A stretch of DNA of 64,000 nt, taken from positions 1,302,001-1,366,000 of the forward strand of contig JAJHTX010000013.1 in assembly GCA_032164295.1 (NCBI GenBank), read 5' to 3'. The notes beneath the pieces were generated by a model that saw only the letters and a list, made by a program, of their open reading frames with translations, searched no databases and was not told the DNA's origin. A program made the position numbers and the translations under genes. This document shows, one piece after another, positions 47,368 through 58,373 of this stretch. The DNA is from Inonotus obliquus. Its lineage: Eukaryota > Basidiomycota > Agaricomycetes > Hymenochaetales > Hymenochaetaceae. Positions within the stretch are counted from its first letter, which is position 1, and every line of letters starts with the position of its first letter.

Positions 47368-48296
47368 CGGAACTCCATTTTGTTTCTGCAAATGGTCTGG
47401 AACGTCGAGCGAACGTTGGGTATTGGTATCTGGTTTGTCGTTCTCCGCGTGTGTATGTCTACAAGAACCATCTATAACCATTCAGTCTCTGTGTACTTTG
47501 AATGTTTCATTAGAGTATTGATATGATAAATCTCAAAATCCGCTTGGGTGCCTATGCAATAAGAGTGTGCGACTTCTTGAGTGAGAGATACCAAGCGGTT
47601 ATTTTCGGTGGCTCAGGCTTCCAAAGTAATAAGAAAGGGAGGTATTATCACAGCGCAAGGTCTCGGCCACCGAGCCACGTATATAGACACTCAAGGTCAC
47701 CCACTCCAAGTGAATTTACTCTATCTTGTATTTCCTCTTCTCTTCATTTCGTTTTCTCCTCACTTCGAGATTCTCACCATTCTCCGTCTGCCTGCAATAT
47801 ACTTCCAAGAAGCTAAGCATACTGTATATCTATTAAGGTTGAAGAACTCAGTGGTACTCCAACTTGAACTCTTTGCGAATTGGACAATCTTAGGTGTGGC
47901 AAGCCAGACCAAAGATTAAGGTCTGAGGTGACGGAAGAAGCCGAAGCTTCTTTCGTTCCTACCACCACCTCATAGCTAGCAGTCTTCATCGCAAAGTTTT
48001 CATCCTCAAAGTCCTGATATTCACAAAGCTATGTATACCATCAATATTCTCCCTATTACTCTTCTCTGTTGAATCTGTTTTGTAATGGCTAAAAGACGCG
48101 CCGTAGACCTGATGCCACCGCAACTGCAACCACCGAACCATGCGTCGATTAACCCTAGGTAGGACGAACTCGCGACAGACTAATCCCATGCCGCATCATG
48201 CGAGCCTTTTCCGGAATACACATTCACACTATTCGTACCATTCTCAGCTTGCGCGTCGCCCATATAGCATCATCTCTTAGCTACTCTGATCGACCT
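47368..48296. other. Region between the kinase and F-box remnants
   Basis: Contains repeat copy 2. An open stretch near 47581-47700 reads SKVIRKGGIITAQGLGHRATYID; I cannot assign it. Confidence 0.35.
47892..48130 (+). repeat. Dispersed repeat, copy 2 (longer form)
   Basis: Full-length relative of 43770-43939, same orientation, 4.1 kb away, with about 75 extra internal bases. On the minus strand both copies encode a similar short string (QLQLRWHQVY), but the frames are otherwise unrelated, so a coding role is unlikely. Confidence 0.8.
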
Positions 48297-49151
48297 ATGC
48301 TGCCACCCCTGCCGACCGCAAGTCCCACTCACCCATCTTTCCCCAACTATCCATGTTCATGTGCAATTGTCCTTGCTTATCGGATATCACAATGGCGACT
48401 TTACCACCCACCCGAAATATGGACCCAAATATTCTCCTTCTTCAGCTCTATCGATGAACTAGCCAATTCATCCTTGGACACATGGGCCAGGGTTACTTCA
48501 ATAGATGCTCCACATCTACGCCCGGACCGTAACATGAATCCGACCTGCAGGACTGTGACAGAAAACGGCGAGACGTACTCAAAACGTGCCCTAGGACTCG
48601 TTTCTAAAGTTTTACGACCTATCGAGACCAACCGTCTCGGGGTACATCACCTTACGAAGTATCGATTCGCTGCGATTATTAGTCTGTTGGATGAAGGAGA
48701 GATCCAGGCTTGCGAGGGTAATGAGTCGGTACTCCAGGCGGATTGACATTCGGATGGAGATGGTGAAGAATTATGGTATTTCGCTCGTTAACAAGTCGGA
48801 CGACGACATCTATGAACGTGAAAATTCCCATCGACTTCTTGAGGATGTAATATTCATCATGGAAAAATGGGACTTGGAACGGACTCCCGACGTTCAGACC
48901 TAGACCCGACTATCCTCGACAGACTCATTGATGCCTGCCCACTCCTGGAAGTAATCCACTATTCAACCGGCGTTTTGCCCAGTAGAATCAAACTACATTC
49001 TATCCTCCCGCGATTCAACAAATTGATCATCTTAGAGATCCCTGGGCCTGGGGAATTGGAGTTTGCAGTAAAACGAGAACCGTACGAACCTGCGACATCT
49101 TTCACACATCCGCGATCAACTGGTGCCAAATGTTGGTCCTGCTTTGACTAG
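48297..49151 (+). pseudogene. F-box-like protein remnant
   Basis: Starts MLPPLPTASPTHPSF. The helix LYHPPEIWTQIFSFFSSIDEL resembles the F-box of the large basidiomycete F-box family (LPPEIW..IF), followed by SKRALGLVSKVLRPIETNRL, the segment that usually follows it. Downstream parts (DDDIYERENSHRLLEDVIFI, WDLERTP, then TILDRLIDACPLLEVIHY) belong to the same kind of protein but lie in different frames, and no convincing introns connect them. The frame ends at 49151, well short of a normal length. Probably a degenerate copy; intron-based rescue is not excluded. Confidence 0.5.
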
Positions 49152-49453
49152 CTCTATCTCATGAATTTCTCGCCCATCTCCAATACACACACGGGTTTCT
49201 CGTTACGCCTCGACGCGTCGCGGGCTCCTACAACTCTCGGGTGTCGGGCCGTAACTGGCTCAACCACTTGTAGACGTGGGCGTGACGATGGGAGCCGGAG
49301 CCGCCGTTGGCGGTTGGCACCCACCTCCTCCTTTCCGTATCCTCTATCCTCCATTGTTTCCTCTCAATTATACGATTTTCAAACAATGAATAATAGATAA
49401 CTATACAGTTGGTTTGTATTTGCCATTTTGCAAGTCCGGAGTGAAGGACGCAG

Positions 49454-49570
49454 ATGCTGTTTAACAGAACTGAGGATTTCCAACCAGACATTCGACCGTT
49501 CATGACGGACCCTGGTCTAATTGAGCGATGCAACTTTTGGAAGAGTATGGCTCCGTTTATCCCGCGGTGA
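49454..49570 (+). pseudogene. Carboxylesterase CE4, right fragment
   Basis: Resumes CE4 at the exact codon where the left fragment stops: MLFNRTEDFQPDIRPFMTDP, then RCNFWKSMAPFIPR and TGA at 49568-49570. It differs from the CE3 end by only a few bases. Confidence 0.88.
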
Positions 49571-49970
49571 CTGGCAGCCTGGGAATACCCTATCAGTTCA
49601 TCAAAAGCGGCATCTTGTCCGATCCAGCCCTATAGCTATTGTACGTTCGGATAGGCATGACCTTGACGAGCTTTGTGATTGTTATGGCCTTTTTGGTCGT
49701 CTATTTGCAATACATTTCGTATTAGTCATCGTGCGGATAACGGAATGAATGGAAGGGGGACTTCCGATTGTGCTCCGACACCGCGAATGATGGCAAATGG
49801 TGAACGGTCAAATTGTGGCCAAAGTAGCTTAAGCTTCGTTCTCAATCATCTTGCGTCATAGTACTCCAACGCATGCTAACCTTCATCAAGACAATTCAAT
49901 TTTTCAAAACCAGCCGGAACGGCCATATTTCTACTATGTACATTCTCAAGTCTATAACGACCCAGAATGC
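49571..49970. other. Spacer of the duplicated CE/EH module, copy B
   Basis: Counterpart of 30473-30870, nearly identical with small substitutions and indels; non-coding. Confidence 0.75.
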
Positions 49971-51535
49971 TTACTTGTTACTAGCAACGAATTCGCGCAA
50001 ATCATCGACAAGTCCGGTCGGATTATCGAGAGCAGGGAAATGACCGCCGTTCGTATGCACTTGAAGTGAGTGGAAGAGATTAGATGGAAAGGTCCTATAG
50101 TATAAAAACTATTCGCATGTACCTTTGTAATATGCAAGCGGTCCCATCGTTTCGAGGATTGATCTCGGTGTAGTGCCAAGCTCATACGGCTAGTCGATCG
50201 AAAGAAAAAGGGTTAGTGTAGAGTAACTTGATTGTACAGGAGAAAACTCTTACGAATCCCGAGAATCCAAACTTATTCTTTAGAAGGTACTTCCCTTCAG
50301 ACACAGGCGCCTGAAGATCCGGGAGCTCCAGAATGAGCTATTACGTCGTCAGTGTGTTCCTCGCGATGTTGCTAAATAGAGGGCAAACCGCGTTATAGAG
50401 AACAACTGAAGATGCAAAGGATCCGCTCAAATAAAAGAGTGCGACAGTATCCAAGATATCGTGTGGATCAACACGCTCTGGGTCAGACCAAGAGTAGATC
50501 ATCTCGCCGATGTATGCCAGAATTCCAAGGGGTGAAGAGGCAACTGCAAAACCGATAGAAAATGGCTATAAACGGCAGTGCAATCACTCAGTTGCGCCTA
50601 CTCCTCTGAGTTCATAAAACGCACCTTGCAACTCTGAATACTAATATGGCCAAAGTGTGTCTCACGCGCTTCTTGTCCGCGTTTCATCATACGCATCTCG
50701 AATTCCGACAATTTCGAAAAGTCCAAGTCCGGCGGGAACGGTGCGATGAACATACTGAAGTGCGCAAGTGTAACGGATTCCGGATAGCTGCTTGCCATGA
50801 TACGTAGTATCGTAGAACCCTTATAGACTAGAGTCTGCCTTCCGTAAATTGCAGTAACGGATTTACGAACTCACCCAATCTCCACCTTGACCAACGTACT
50901 TCTTGTAACCGAGGACCAAAGTCATCAGTCCATGGAAGAGTCGTGTGTTCTTCACTAGGCCCCAGCCTTCGGAACGCGGTAGCGTTGATTGAAAGAATCC
51001 AGGTAGAGATGGAATGACAACGTGAAAACTAAAAGGGCATCGTTCAAGGTGGTGAGCTAATTATAATGATATAGCTCACGCTGGAAGGTCAGGACTCTCC
51101 GGGTTCGTAAGCGGTTCAATGATCTTGTGGAAATCGAAGAAGGTGCCTTTACATGTGATCAGTACATGTAACGCTCAGCACAAGACTAGAATACTTACTG
51201 GGCCATCCATGCAAGAGAATGAGAGGGATCGCATCGCTCCTCAGACTCTTCACATGCAAATAATGAAGGTCCAGTTCATCGCCTTCATGTTCATAATGAA
51301 CCAGGTAATTGTCAAACTTCGCGATTTTCTTCTCAAGCGACGTCCAGCTCCATTCAGTCTCGAACATGTTCTTCAGCTTCTTCAGGTAGTCATAGTCCAT
51401 TCCCAGCCTCCACGGAGCTGACGCATCGATAGGAGCTTTGTCTGGGATCGGAGAGCCCTTCAAGTGTGCGAGCATACTCTGGACGGTCGCATCGTCGTAT
51501 GTAACTTCAATCTTCTTTGGATTACCGAAACTCAT
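49971..51535 (-). CDS. Epoxide hydrolase EH3 (EHN type)
   Basis: Starts MSFGNPKKIEVTYDD at 51535 and ends EFVASNK with TAA at 49971-49973. The EHN domain has FETEWSW, and the oxyanion motif is HGWPS, because the codon split by the intron is AGC rather than GGC. The nucleophile is in VGQGGDW followed by GSTILRIMASSYPESV. The lid contains FYLSGSFASSVV, and the histidine is in HTNGGHFPALDNP. The last exon boundary joins YYKV to HTNGGHF. All exons are in frame and catalytic residues are present, so it is probably active. It is tail-to-tail with the broken CE4, and its 3' part is duplicated in the pseudogene at 30871. Confidence 0.88.
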
Positions 51536-52552
51536 GGTGTTGAGCAGCTAGTCGCACTAGAAATGCGTAACAGTGAGCCATCCCAATTAAAACGCTTAAT
51601 GGACGGATACGTCGCACCTGACTTTGTAAAGAGATGCTCGTAGTATGGAGGATAGGTCAGAGGGATTGTTCCAAGACAAACTATATCCTTGGAGCGTTGA
51701 GGAGCTCTTTTTATAGTAGAAAATACCCCACATCAAAAGACAACATCCAACCGTAATTCGGTTGCGACCAGCACACTTCTACATACGCGTAATCTCCTTG
51801 CCGGTGCCGCTCTTGAGTCGAGTCTCGTTCTGAGCGAGTCAGTCGGCAATATCTCAATTGATCGATCTAGCGCAAGGGAAAGAAACGCAGGTGACAGAAA
51901 AATCACCGCCCAGCAACAGGGTTCGCTAGATAGAAGTCTACCGAAGTCCAGTCCTGAGAATTATCTGTACCGCAGCAAGTTCTACTACACCAGCTCGTTG
52001 TCCGTACACTTTCGTCGCCAAGCATTATCTTAGTCGAATCGTATATTATAATCCGCCTTCGTTCGCCATAGAGCTAATGGCTTAATAGATAACAACTCAC
52101 TTTAATGCATCTTCTCATCAACAAGAATTTGTGCTATAGTATAGTATTGCAATAACATGCTTCAAGGTTCCCGGAAAAACAGACATGGTCTTCGGATCCC
52201 TCCCGAATTGGTTGTTTGACTCAGAGCATCGTGAGACTCGCTAGAACGGGCAAGTTTTGGCCTTCTCCATAAGGTCAGACTCGTGTGTGGGAAAAGAAAG
52301 TGTGGGTGTGGATTGACGTTAACGAAATATTCCTGCCTCCACTCGCAGAGAGAAGAATGTGCATCGTAGACGGACGGAAAACCAAATTCACGGGGGGTAT
52401 GGCGAAGTAGCAGCACGTGACACAAATCGCCCTTTCTTAGGTTAGCCCGTGACCGATGTCCTCGTCTTACGCTCACCCCAGAATGCGGTGGAATGCGACA
52501 TCAGACGAACGATCGATATTAGAAGCAAGATACAAGTCGAAGTATATGTACA
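51536..52552. other. Intergenic between EH3 and EH4
   Basis: 1 kb with the EH3 promoter and EH4 3' flank. No gene seen. Confidence 0.45.
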
Positions 52553-54159
52553 TCAGAGACGAAAAGCAACCTCGTCTTTGTTATCACCAACGAATTCGCG
52601 CAAGTCTCCGACGAACTCAACAGGACTATCGAGAGCAGGGAAATGACCACCGCTGGAGTGTACTAGTAATTGAACTCGGTGAGATATATTTTAAGGCGCA
52701 CGGTACGAAATACGGAGCCCATTTACCCTTGTAATAAGCCAGTGGTCCATATGCTGCAAGGACTGATCTAGGAGAGCTTAGTAGCTCATACGGCTGATCC
52801 GGCAGGCGGAATCAATGCTAATTAACATGGCTATGACTATGACTATGCAGAGGAATGTACTTACGAATCCCGAGAATCCAAACTTGTTCTTCAGAAGGAA
52901 CTTCCCTTCTGCCACAGGTGCTGCAAGCGCTTGCATCTCCGCCGTGCTCTATTTGTCGTACGTGTCAGAGTTTTCTCCGAATGAGTAATATTTTGAAGCC
53001 CAACCGTATTATAGATAACGACTGAAGTTGAAAAGGATCCGCTCAAGTAGTAAAGCGCGACAGTGTCCAGAATATCGTTTGCATCAACAAGCTCTGGATC
53101 GGACCAAGAGTATATCTTTTCGCCAACATATGTAAGGACTGCAAGCGGCGAGGAGGCAATTGCCAAGCCGATAGTGATTGGCTGCAACGGGGTCAGCCAG
53201 TTGTGCTACGGCCATCGCTACGTATGCCTAACCTTGGTTTTCTGGATGCTAAAGTACCCAAAGCCCGATTCGCGTACCTCGGCTCCTCGCTGCAACATCC
53301 ACTTCTCGAATTCCGACAATGAGGACTTGTCGAAGTCTTGAGGCAACGGAGCAGCGAACATGTTGAAGTGCGCGAGGGAAACAGACTCCGGATACGTGCT
53401 CGACAGGATACGCAGTAACGTAGAACCCTAGCGGCAAGAAGTTCCATTTCGCAGAATACAACAGCAGATTCAAGAGCTTACCCAATCTCCACCTTGGCCC
53501 ACGTATTTCCGATAACCAAGAACAGAAGTCATCAGTCCATTAAAAAGTCGAGCAGTATCGGCTATTTCCCATCCTTCACGCGGCGGTAGCGTAGACAAGA
53601 AGAACCCCGGGAGAGATGGTACGACAACATGGAATCTGAAGAGACGCTGTTAGGTATGCTGAGTTGGTAAGTTGGTGATAAGACGTTTTTATCTCACGCT
53701 GGAAGTTCAGAATTCCCAGGATTCGTCAGCGGTTCAATGACTTTATGAAAGTCAAAGAAGGTGCCTTTGCAAGTGGGCACATGATTAATTCTCGATCCAT
53801 CATGGGATGAGACTGGAATGCGCACCGGGCCATCCGTGCAAGAGGATGAGAGGAATCGCGTCGCTCCTCGGGCTCTTCACATGAACATAATGAAGATCCA
53901 GGGTGTCACCTTCATGTTCATAATGAACCAGATAATTATCGAACATTGCAATCTTCTTCTCGAGCGACTCCCAGCTCCATTCCGTCTCAAACATGTTCTT
54001 CAACTTCTTCAAGTAGTCAAAGTCGATTCCCAGTTTCCACGGCGTCGCATCGATGGGAGGTTTATCCGGGAACGGAGACGCCTTCAAGAGTGTTAGCATA
54101 CTCTGTACAGTCGCTCCATCATATGTTACTTCAATTCTCTTTGGAACGCCAAAACTCAT
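52553..54159 (-). CDS. Epoxide hydrolase EH4 (EHN type)
   Basis: Starts MSFGVPKRIEVTYDG at 54159 and ends KDEVAFRL with TGA at 52553-52555. Domains appear in the usual order: FETEWSW in EHN, HGWPG, VVVPSLPGFFLSTLPPREGW, VGQGGDW joined to GSTLLRILSSTYPESV, YYLSGSFSTSVVIYN in the lid, and SSGGHFPALDSP carrying the histidine. Introns of 45-60 bases interrupt it at the same places as EH1-EH3. All catalytic residues are intact, so it is expected to be active. It lies head-to-tail upstream of EH3. The central exon resembles that of the pseudogene at 30871, which suggests past exchange between copies. Confidence 0.9.
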
Positions 54160-54815
54160 AGCGGTGGTCGTGAGGAGATGGTTGCAGTGGGAATGTGTGA
54201 AAGAGGTTCGCCGAGTCCTTCTCCTTCTCCTTCTTCTCTAAGGGAATATTTTATAAGATACTGCCGTGCGTGGCTTTGTAATGAAAGATTCTTTTGTCGG
54301 AAGGATTTATCAATGCTTGACAACAACTCGATTACTGTTGTGAGTTCTCGAATTCAGATTCGGCCCGATAGTAAGCGTACCGTCTCAATGGTATAAGTAT
54401 CAATGGTATAAATAGCACAAGTGGTTCCAAACTGTTGTCTCTATATGGAAAGTGATCGACACTTCCGAATGGATATGTACAATATACCGTGGCAACAATA
54501 TTGCGCCTGAAAACATCAATGTACCTCTGCATGTAACATACGCGTATACACACACGAACTTTGCGTGTTGGTGTTATTGTAACACAGTGTCAATACAGTT
54601 GGACAAATGGCACCAAGCGAGGAAGCATCTGGAGCTAGTGCAGAAATAGCGCAGAAATCGGATGACCATGAAATAAGATATCGTAACTATACACACGAAG
54701 TACGTATTTCAGAAGAGAAGAGAAGAGAAAAAGTCCATAGCCCACGACACAGAATTCCATGTCGGTTTTGGTGGGGATCGAATGTTTGTGAAAGTAATCC
54801 TCGGAAGGAAAAAGA
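54160..54815. other. Intergenic between EH4 and PIL1
   Basis: Upstream of EH4 and downstream of PIL1. A CTTCTCC-rich run at 54218-54238 lies close upstream of EH4. No gene seen. Confidence 0.45.
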
Positions 54816-57656
54816 CTATCGTAATCCTTCACCATCCAGATTAGTTGCAAACCTACCCTGAGCATATCCTCCACCAGGCGAGCGGGTATCTTGCTGTTGC
54901 GAGTTTCCACCAGGAGGAGGATCGCTATAAGAAGATATAACATCATAAGGATTCTCCAACTCCGAACCACGAGAAGACTCGTTAGCTTGTGATTCCTGAG
55001 TTTCATGAAACTGTGCCTGAGACAGATGTGGTGATGCATCACGCGATCCTGGATACGGTGATGAGGGTAGGCTAGCACCACCACTGTTCTTCTTTCGTAG
55101 TGAGAGTGGCGTGACGTCTGGTAGTGGACGAGAGTCGGATGGTGACTGGGGACCGCTGGGTGATCTGATACCCGGACGCTTGAACGCAGCAGCGGAAATG
55201 GTACGAGTACCTGGAGAAGCTGCAGCGGATAGCGATGCTGGAGAACCTGTGCGCAAGGGCTGGACAGCTGGCATCTCTGGCGGTGTTCCGTAAGAGGATG
55301 CGTTACCCGAGTTGAAGGAATAACTAGGCGATGGTGAATGAACGTTGACTGCCATTGATGGTCTGGCAGGGTTTGGGTTTGGGGTCGTTGAGCCTGGAGA
55401 CGAAGGCATGTTGTCCATCGATTGAAGGCCTGGCGATTCAACATTTGATGCTATTACTGGACTACGAAGGTCACTCTGAGAGTTCCTAAATGAGCCTTCT
55501 GATCGGGGTGCGGTTACGTTCGAGCCGAAGTCGTGTGGAGGACTTATACCCCTCTGTGCGTATGGAGGTACGGGAGGTTGAAGTGGTGAAGGAGCACGAT
55601 GTTCTACGTGTCTGGGAGGCGGTCCAGGAGGTGGGTTGAAAGTCAACATGTCCATCTCCCGTGAAACCTCCCGTGCGGCCGCTCGGTGTGCTTCTTCGTC
55701 ATTTAAGGGAGTTGGCGAAGGGATACGCTCTTGTATCTCTGGTATATTCCTCGTAGCCTCGCTTTGTTCATTTGCCTCTGGGCCTGCTCCGAAACGAACA
55801 TGCCGATTTGGATGATCACCAGGTGCTGGCGGAAGTTGCTGCTCGATGGGTGGTGGACTTGCATACGGCAGCTGAGTCTCTCCGTCCAAGGTCACCTCGG
55901 TTTCTCTGACATGTAGGGACGGATGGGGCTGAGGCATCGAAATACTTGGATGAGGCATCGGGACATTCGAACCTGGTTGAACGGGAGGCGCCGCGGGTGC
56001 AGCGGGTGTATGTGCGGCATCCCAGGGGTTATGGTCCATCGCAGGAGGGGCGGCACCTCTCGGCAGTCCATTATTCGTGTATGATGGAGTCCAATCATGC
56101 GTTTCGTAAGAAGGAGCGGGCCCATCCAAGCTAGTGTTTCTCCGCATGGGCTCCTGCTGATTGCCCGCATAAGCGAGGGCGTTTTCAACTTCCGCTGCAA
56201 AGCTTGAGGTGAAACTAGGACCGCCGTCCAACGATTGCAAACCCATGCTCTGACTTGCCGGTGGCGGCGGCGGCGGCGGTGGAGGTGCACCAAGTCCAGA
56301 TGGAGGAAGGGTTGCCTTTCGCACAGGGAACGTAGAGAACTGACCTCCTCCAGGGCCGCTGAACCGTGACGCGGATGGGGAACCGGGAGGGCTCATAGAG
56401 CTGGTGAAGTTGCTTGCGCTACCTTCGCCAAGCGCGGATCCGATACGGGAGCCATCCTCACTAACGCGGATTGGTCCGCTAGGCATAGACATTGGCATGG
56501 TAGACTGCTGCAAATGTGAAGCTCGGCGATCTCCCAGATTACCGAACTCGTCTGTCGTCGGAGTGGGCCCTGGACCTGGTGGTCTTATGTTCGAGCCTTG
56601 AACATAGGCAGAGGAGCCGAAATTCACACCGCTGGGTAGACCGTCGATGCTATTGCTCCCTCTGTCCTCGAGACCAGAAAGTTTGACTCCGATCGACGGT
56701 GCGAGGAGCTGGGGATCAAAGACAACCTCCGAAATGCAGCGATGTGTTTCGGTCAAAGTTTTCTCGGTCTTCTCGTATCCCGCGTAGAATTTCCTCGTTT
56801 GTCCAGGTTGCGTAGTATCAAGCGGGATTTCCTGACAACGACATGAGTGATGCTGATTGACAAGTTACTGCATTGACGGATGTACCTCGATAATGAGTTT
56901 CCCCATCTCGGCAACAATCGTTGCCTTTTCCGCAAGCTCCAGAAGTCCTCCAAATTTAAGTGACATCCAATTCTTAGTTGACGTCCTCTTGAAATCTCCG
57001 AGTCTAAACGAGCAGTTAGCATACAAGATAGTAAACGAAGAGTCTCATCATACTTCGCCTCCTCGGTCAATATTTCCCAGTCCAAGCTTCTTATTTGATC
57101 TCGTAGGCCGTTCAGCAGCTCAGTTTGCTGCTGATAATTCTTGTGCTATATGCATGACATCAGCGGGTGCATACGAGGGGACGTTTAGAGACTGCTCGTG
57201 CCTCGGTACTCATCCTGGTTAGCTTCTTGTCCGCGGTATCCGCTTTGGCCGAGACAGCTTTCCTCTGCCGGCGAAGTTCGTCAAGGTTTTCCTCCGTCGT
57301 TCGTACAGACTTCATCTGTTGTCGTATTGCAGCTTCATGTGATGCCATCTGTAAAAGTGCAGACGACAGATATCCAAGTAACGTCGAGGAGGCGGTGAGG
57401 ACATCTTGGAGATCGTCTCCTTCGCCAGAGCCCCAGAGTTTCAGGCATTCATTCGACTTGGACAAGTCAGAACTTAGGCGTTGCAAGCTGGATTATCGTT
57501 AGGTACAGGCCTGCTTAAATGCACCCGTATGACGTACGAGGTTAATACCGCCTTCTCGTGAGTGATCATATCCTGAAGAGGTCGTATATCTCTATTACCC
57601 GCGAGAGCGGGCAGCGTTGAGTTGTGCGCAATCTTGGTTGCGGCGGACCTGAACAT
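54816..57656 (-). CDS. PIL1: Eisosome core protein PIL1/LSP1 (BAR domain) with long disordered tail
   Basis: Pil1-family BAR proteins build eisosomes, the furrow-shaped plasma membrane domains of fungi. It starts MFRSAATKIAHNSTLPALAG at 57656, the family's membrane-inserting N terminus. The BAR helices follow: LKLWGSGEGDDLQDVLTASS, LDELRRQRKAVSAKADTADK, then LGDFKRTSTKNWMSLKFGGL and EIPLDTTQPGQTRKFYAGYE. I read four short introns, all in frame. The final exon (from about 56820) adds some 600 residues rich in P, S and G, including a polyproline run near 56270. It ends LDGEGLR with TAG at 54816. Yeast Pil1 is about 340 residues, so this protein of about 875 is greatly extended. Confidence 0.92.
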
Positions 57657-58373
57657 CTTGCAACTTCGTCGTCGTCGTTACAGTAATAGGTGGCGATAGT
57701 GGAACTCCTCCTGTGCGCCGCGGCAGGTTTCGACTGCGCATCGCATCGGCTTGGCCGAAATCACGTGGTGCAAGGTATGGTTCAGCCCCTTTGCAGCAGA
57801 AGTAATTTTTATGAACATTAAGTTTGCGAGTAAAAGTGCAGCCAAGGTGAAACTTTGTCTAGGGCACAACCTCTTTCACCGAAAAGATAATCATGGTAAT
57901 AATGCGAAACGGAATACTATAATCCTGAACGATTCCGACACTGCCACATTAGATTATGTAGCTTATTTCCACACTCTCTTACATAAACGCTCTGACTTGT
58001 TTATATTTTTTTAACTCTAATGAACTCAACCTCGGTCTGATCCCCGTATTTGCAAACTATGTAACGCATGAGCCACACGATTAACTGATGATTCTGTTCA
58101 TCGTCGCCGTCTACTGGGTTGTTCCTCTCCTGCCGGATCTCCCTCTCCTGCCGGATCTTCCACAGTCGACTCCCGGTGCGGGGTATATACTTCTTGAAAA
58201 TCCACAGTCACTGGCAGCTAACACATTTTAGGTTTGCAACCAAGTACCAATCACGGAGGGGCTTATTCCCGATATGCGCTGCATGCTTTCTACCGCGGCG
58301 CTATATAATGCGGCATCTATATAACATGTTAATATAATGCGGCTTGAGCTGTTCTGCTGCCCCAGATAGGCCA
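57657..58373. other. Divergent region between PIL1 and a DUF6533 gene
   Basis: Both promoters. CTCTCCTGCCGGATCT occurs twice in tandem near 58126-58160. No gene seen. Confidence 0.5.

Larger units (their letters stand above)
43761..49453. other. 5.7 kb block inserted in carboxylesterase CE4
   Basis: The CE4 sequence is continuous across this block when compared with CE3. The left part ends GAAATG and the right part begins ATGCTGTTT, sharing three bases (ATG), as in a target duplication or microhomology joint. The block carries a kinase-like gene, an F-box-like remnant and two copies of a 170-240-base repeat. No terminal inverted repeats are visible at its ends (left end GATTATCTCAGG, right end GGAGTGAAGGACGCAG). 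Whether it is a mobile element, captured chromosomal DNA or a translocation scar cannot be told here. Confidence 0.65.

Noticed and set aside
43761..49453. Classical DNA transposon or Helitron identity for the insert
   Set aside because: No terminal inverted repeats, no transposase or helicase reading frame and no CTRR end with a hairpin were found at the borders.
51190..51215. EH3 oxyanion motif HGWPS as an inactivating change
   Set aside because: The essential HG.P residues are retained and the final position varies in alpha/beta hydrolases, so loss of function is not implied.
18175..54159. A complete biosynthetic gene cluster
   Set aside because: No polyketide synthase, terpene synthase, peptide synthetase, P450 or transporter was recognised in the window; only hydrolases are present.
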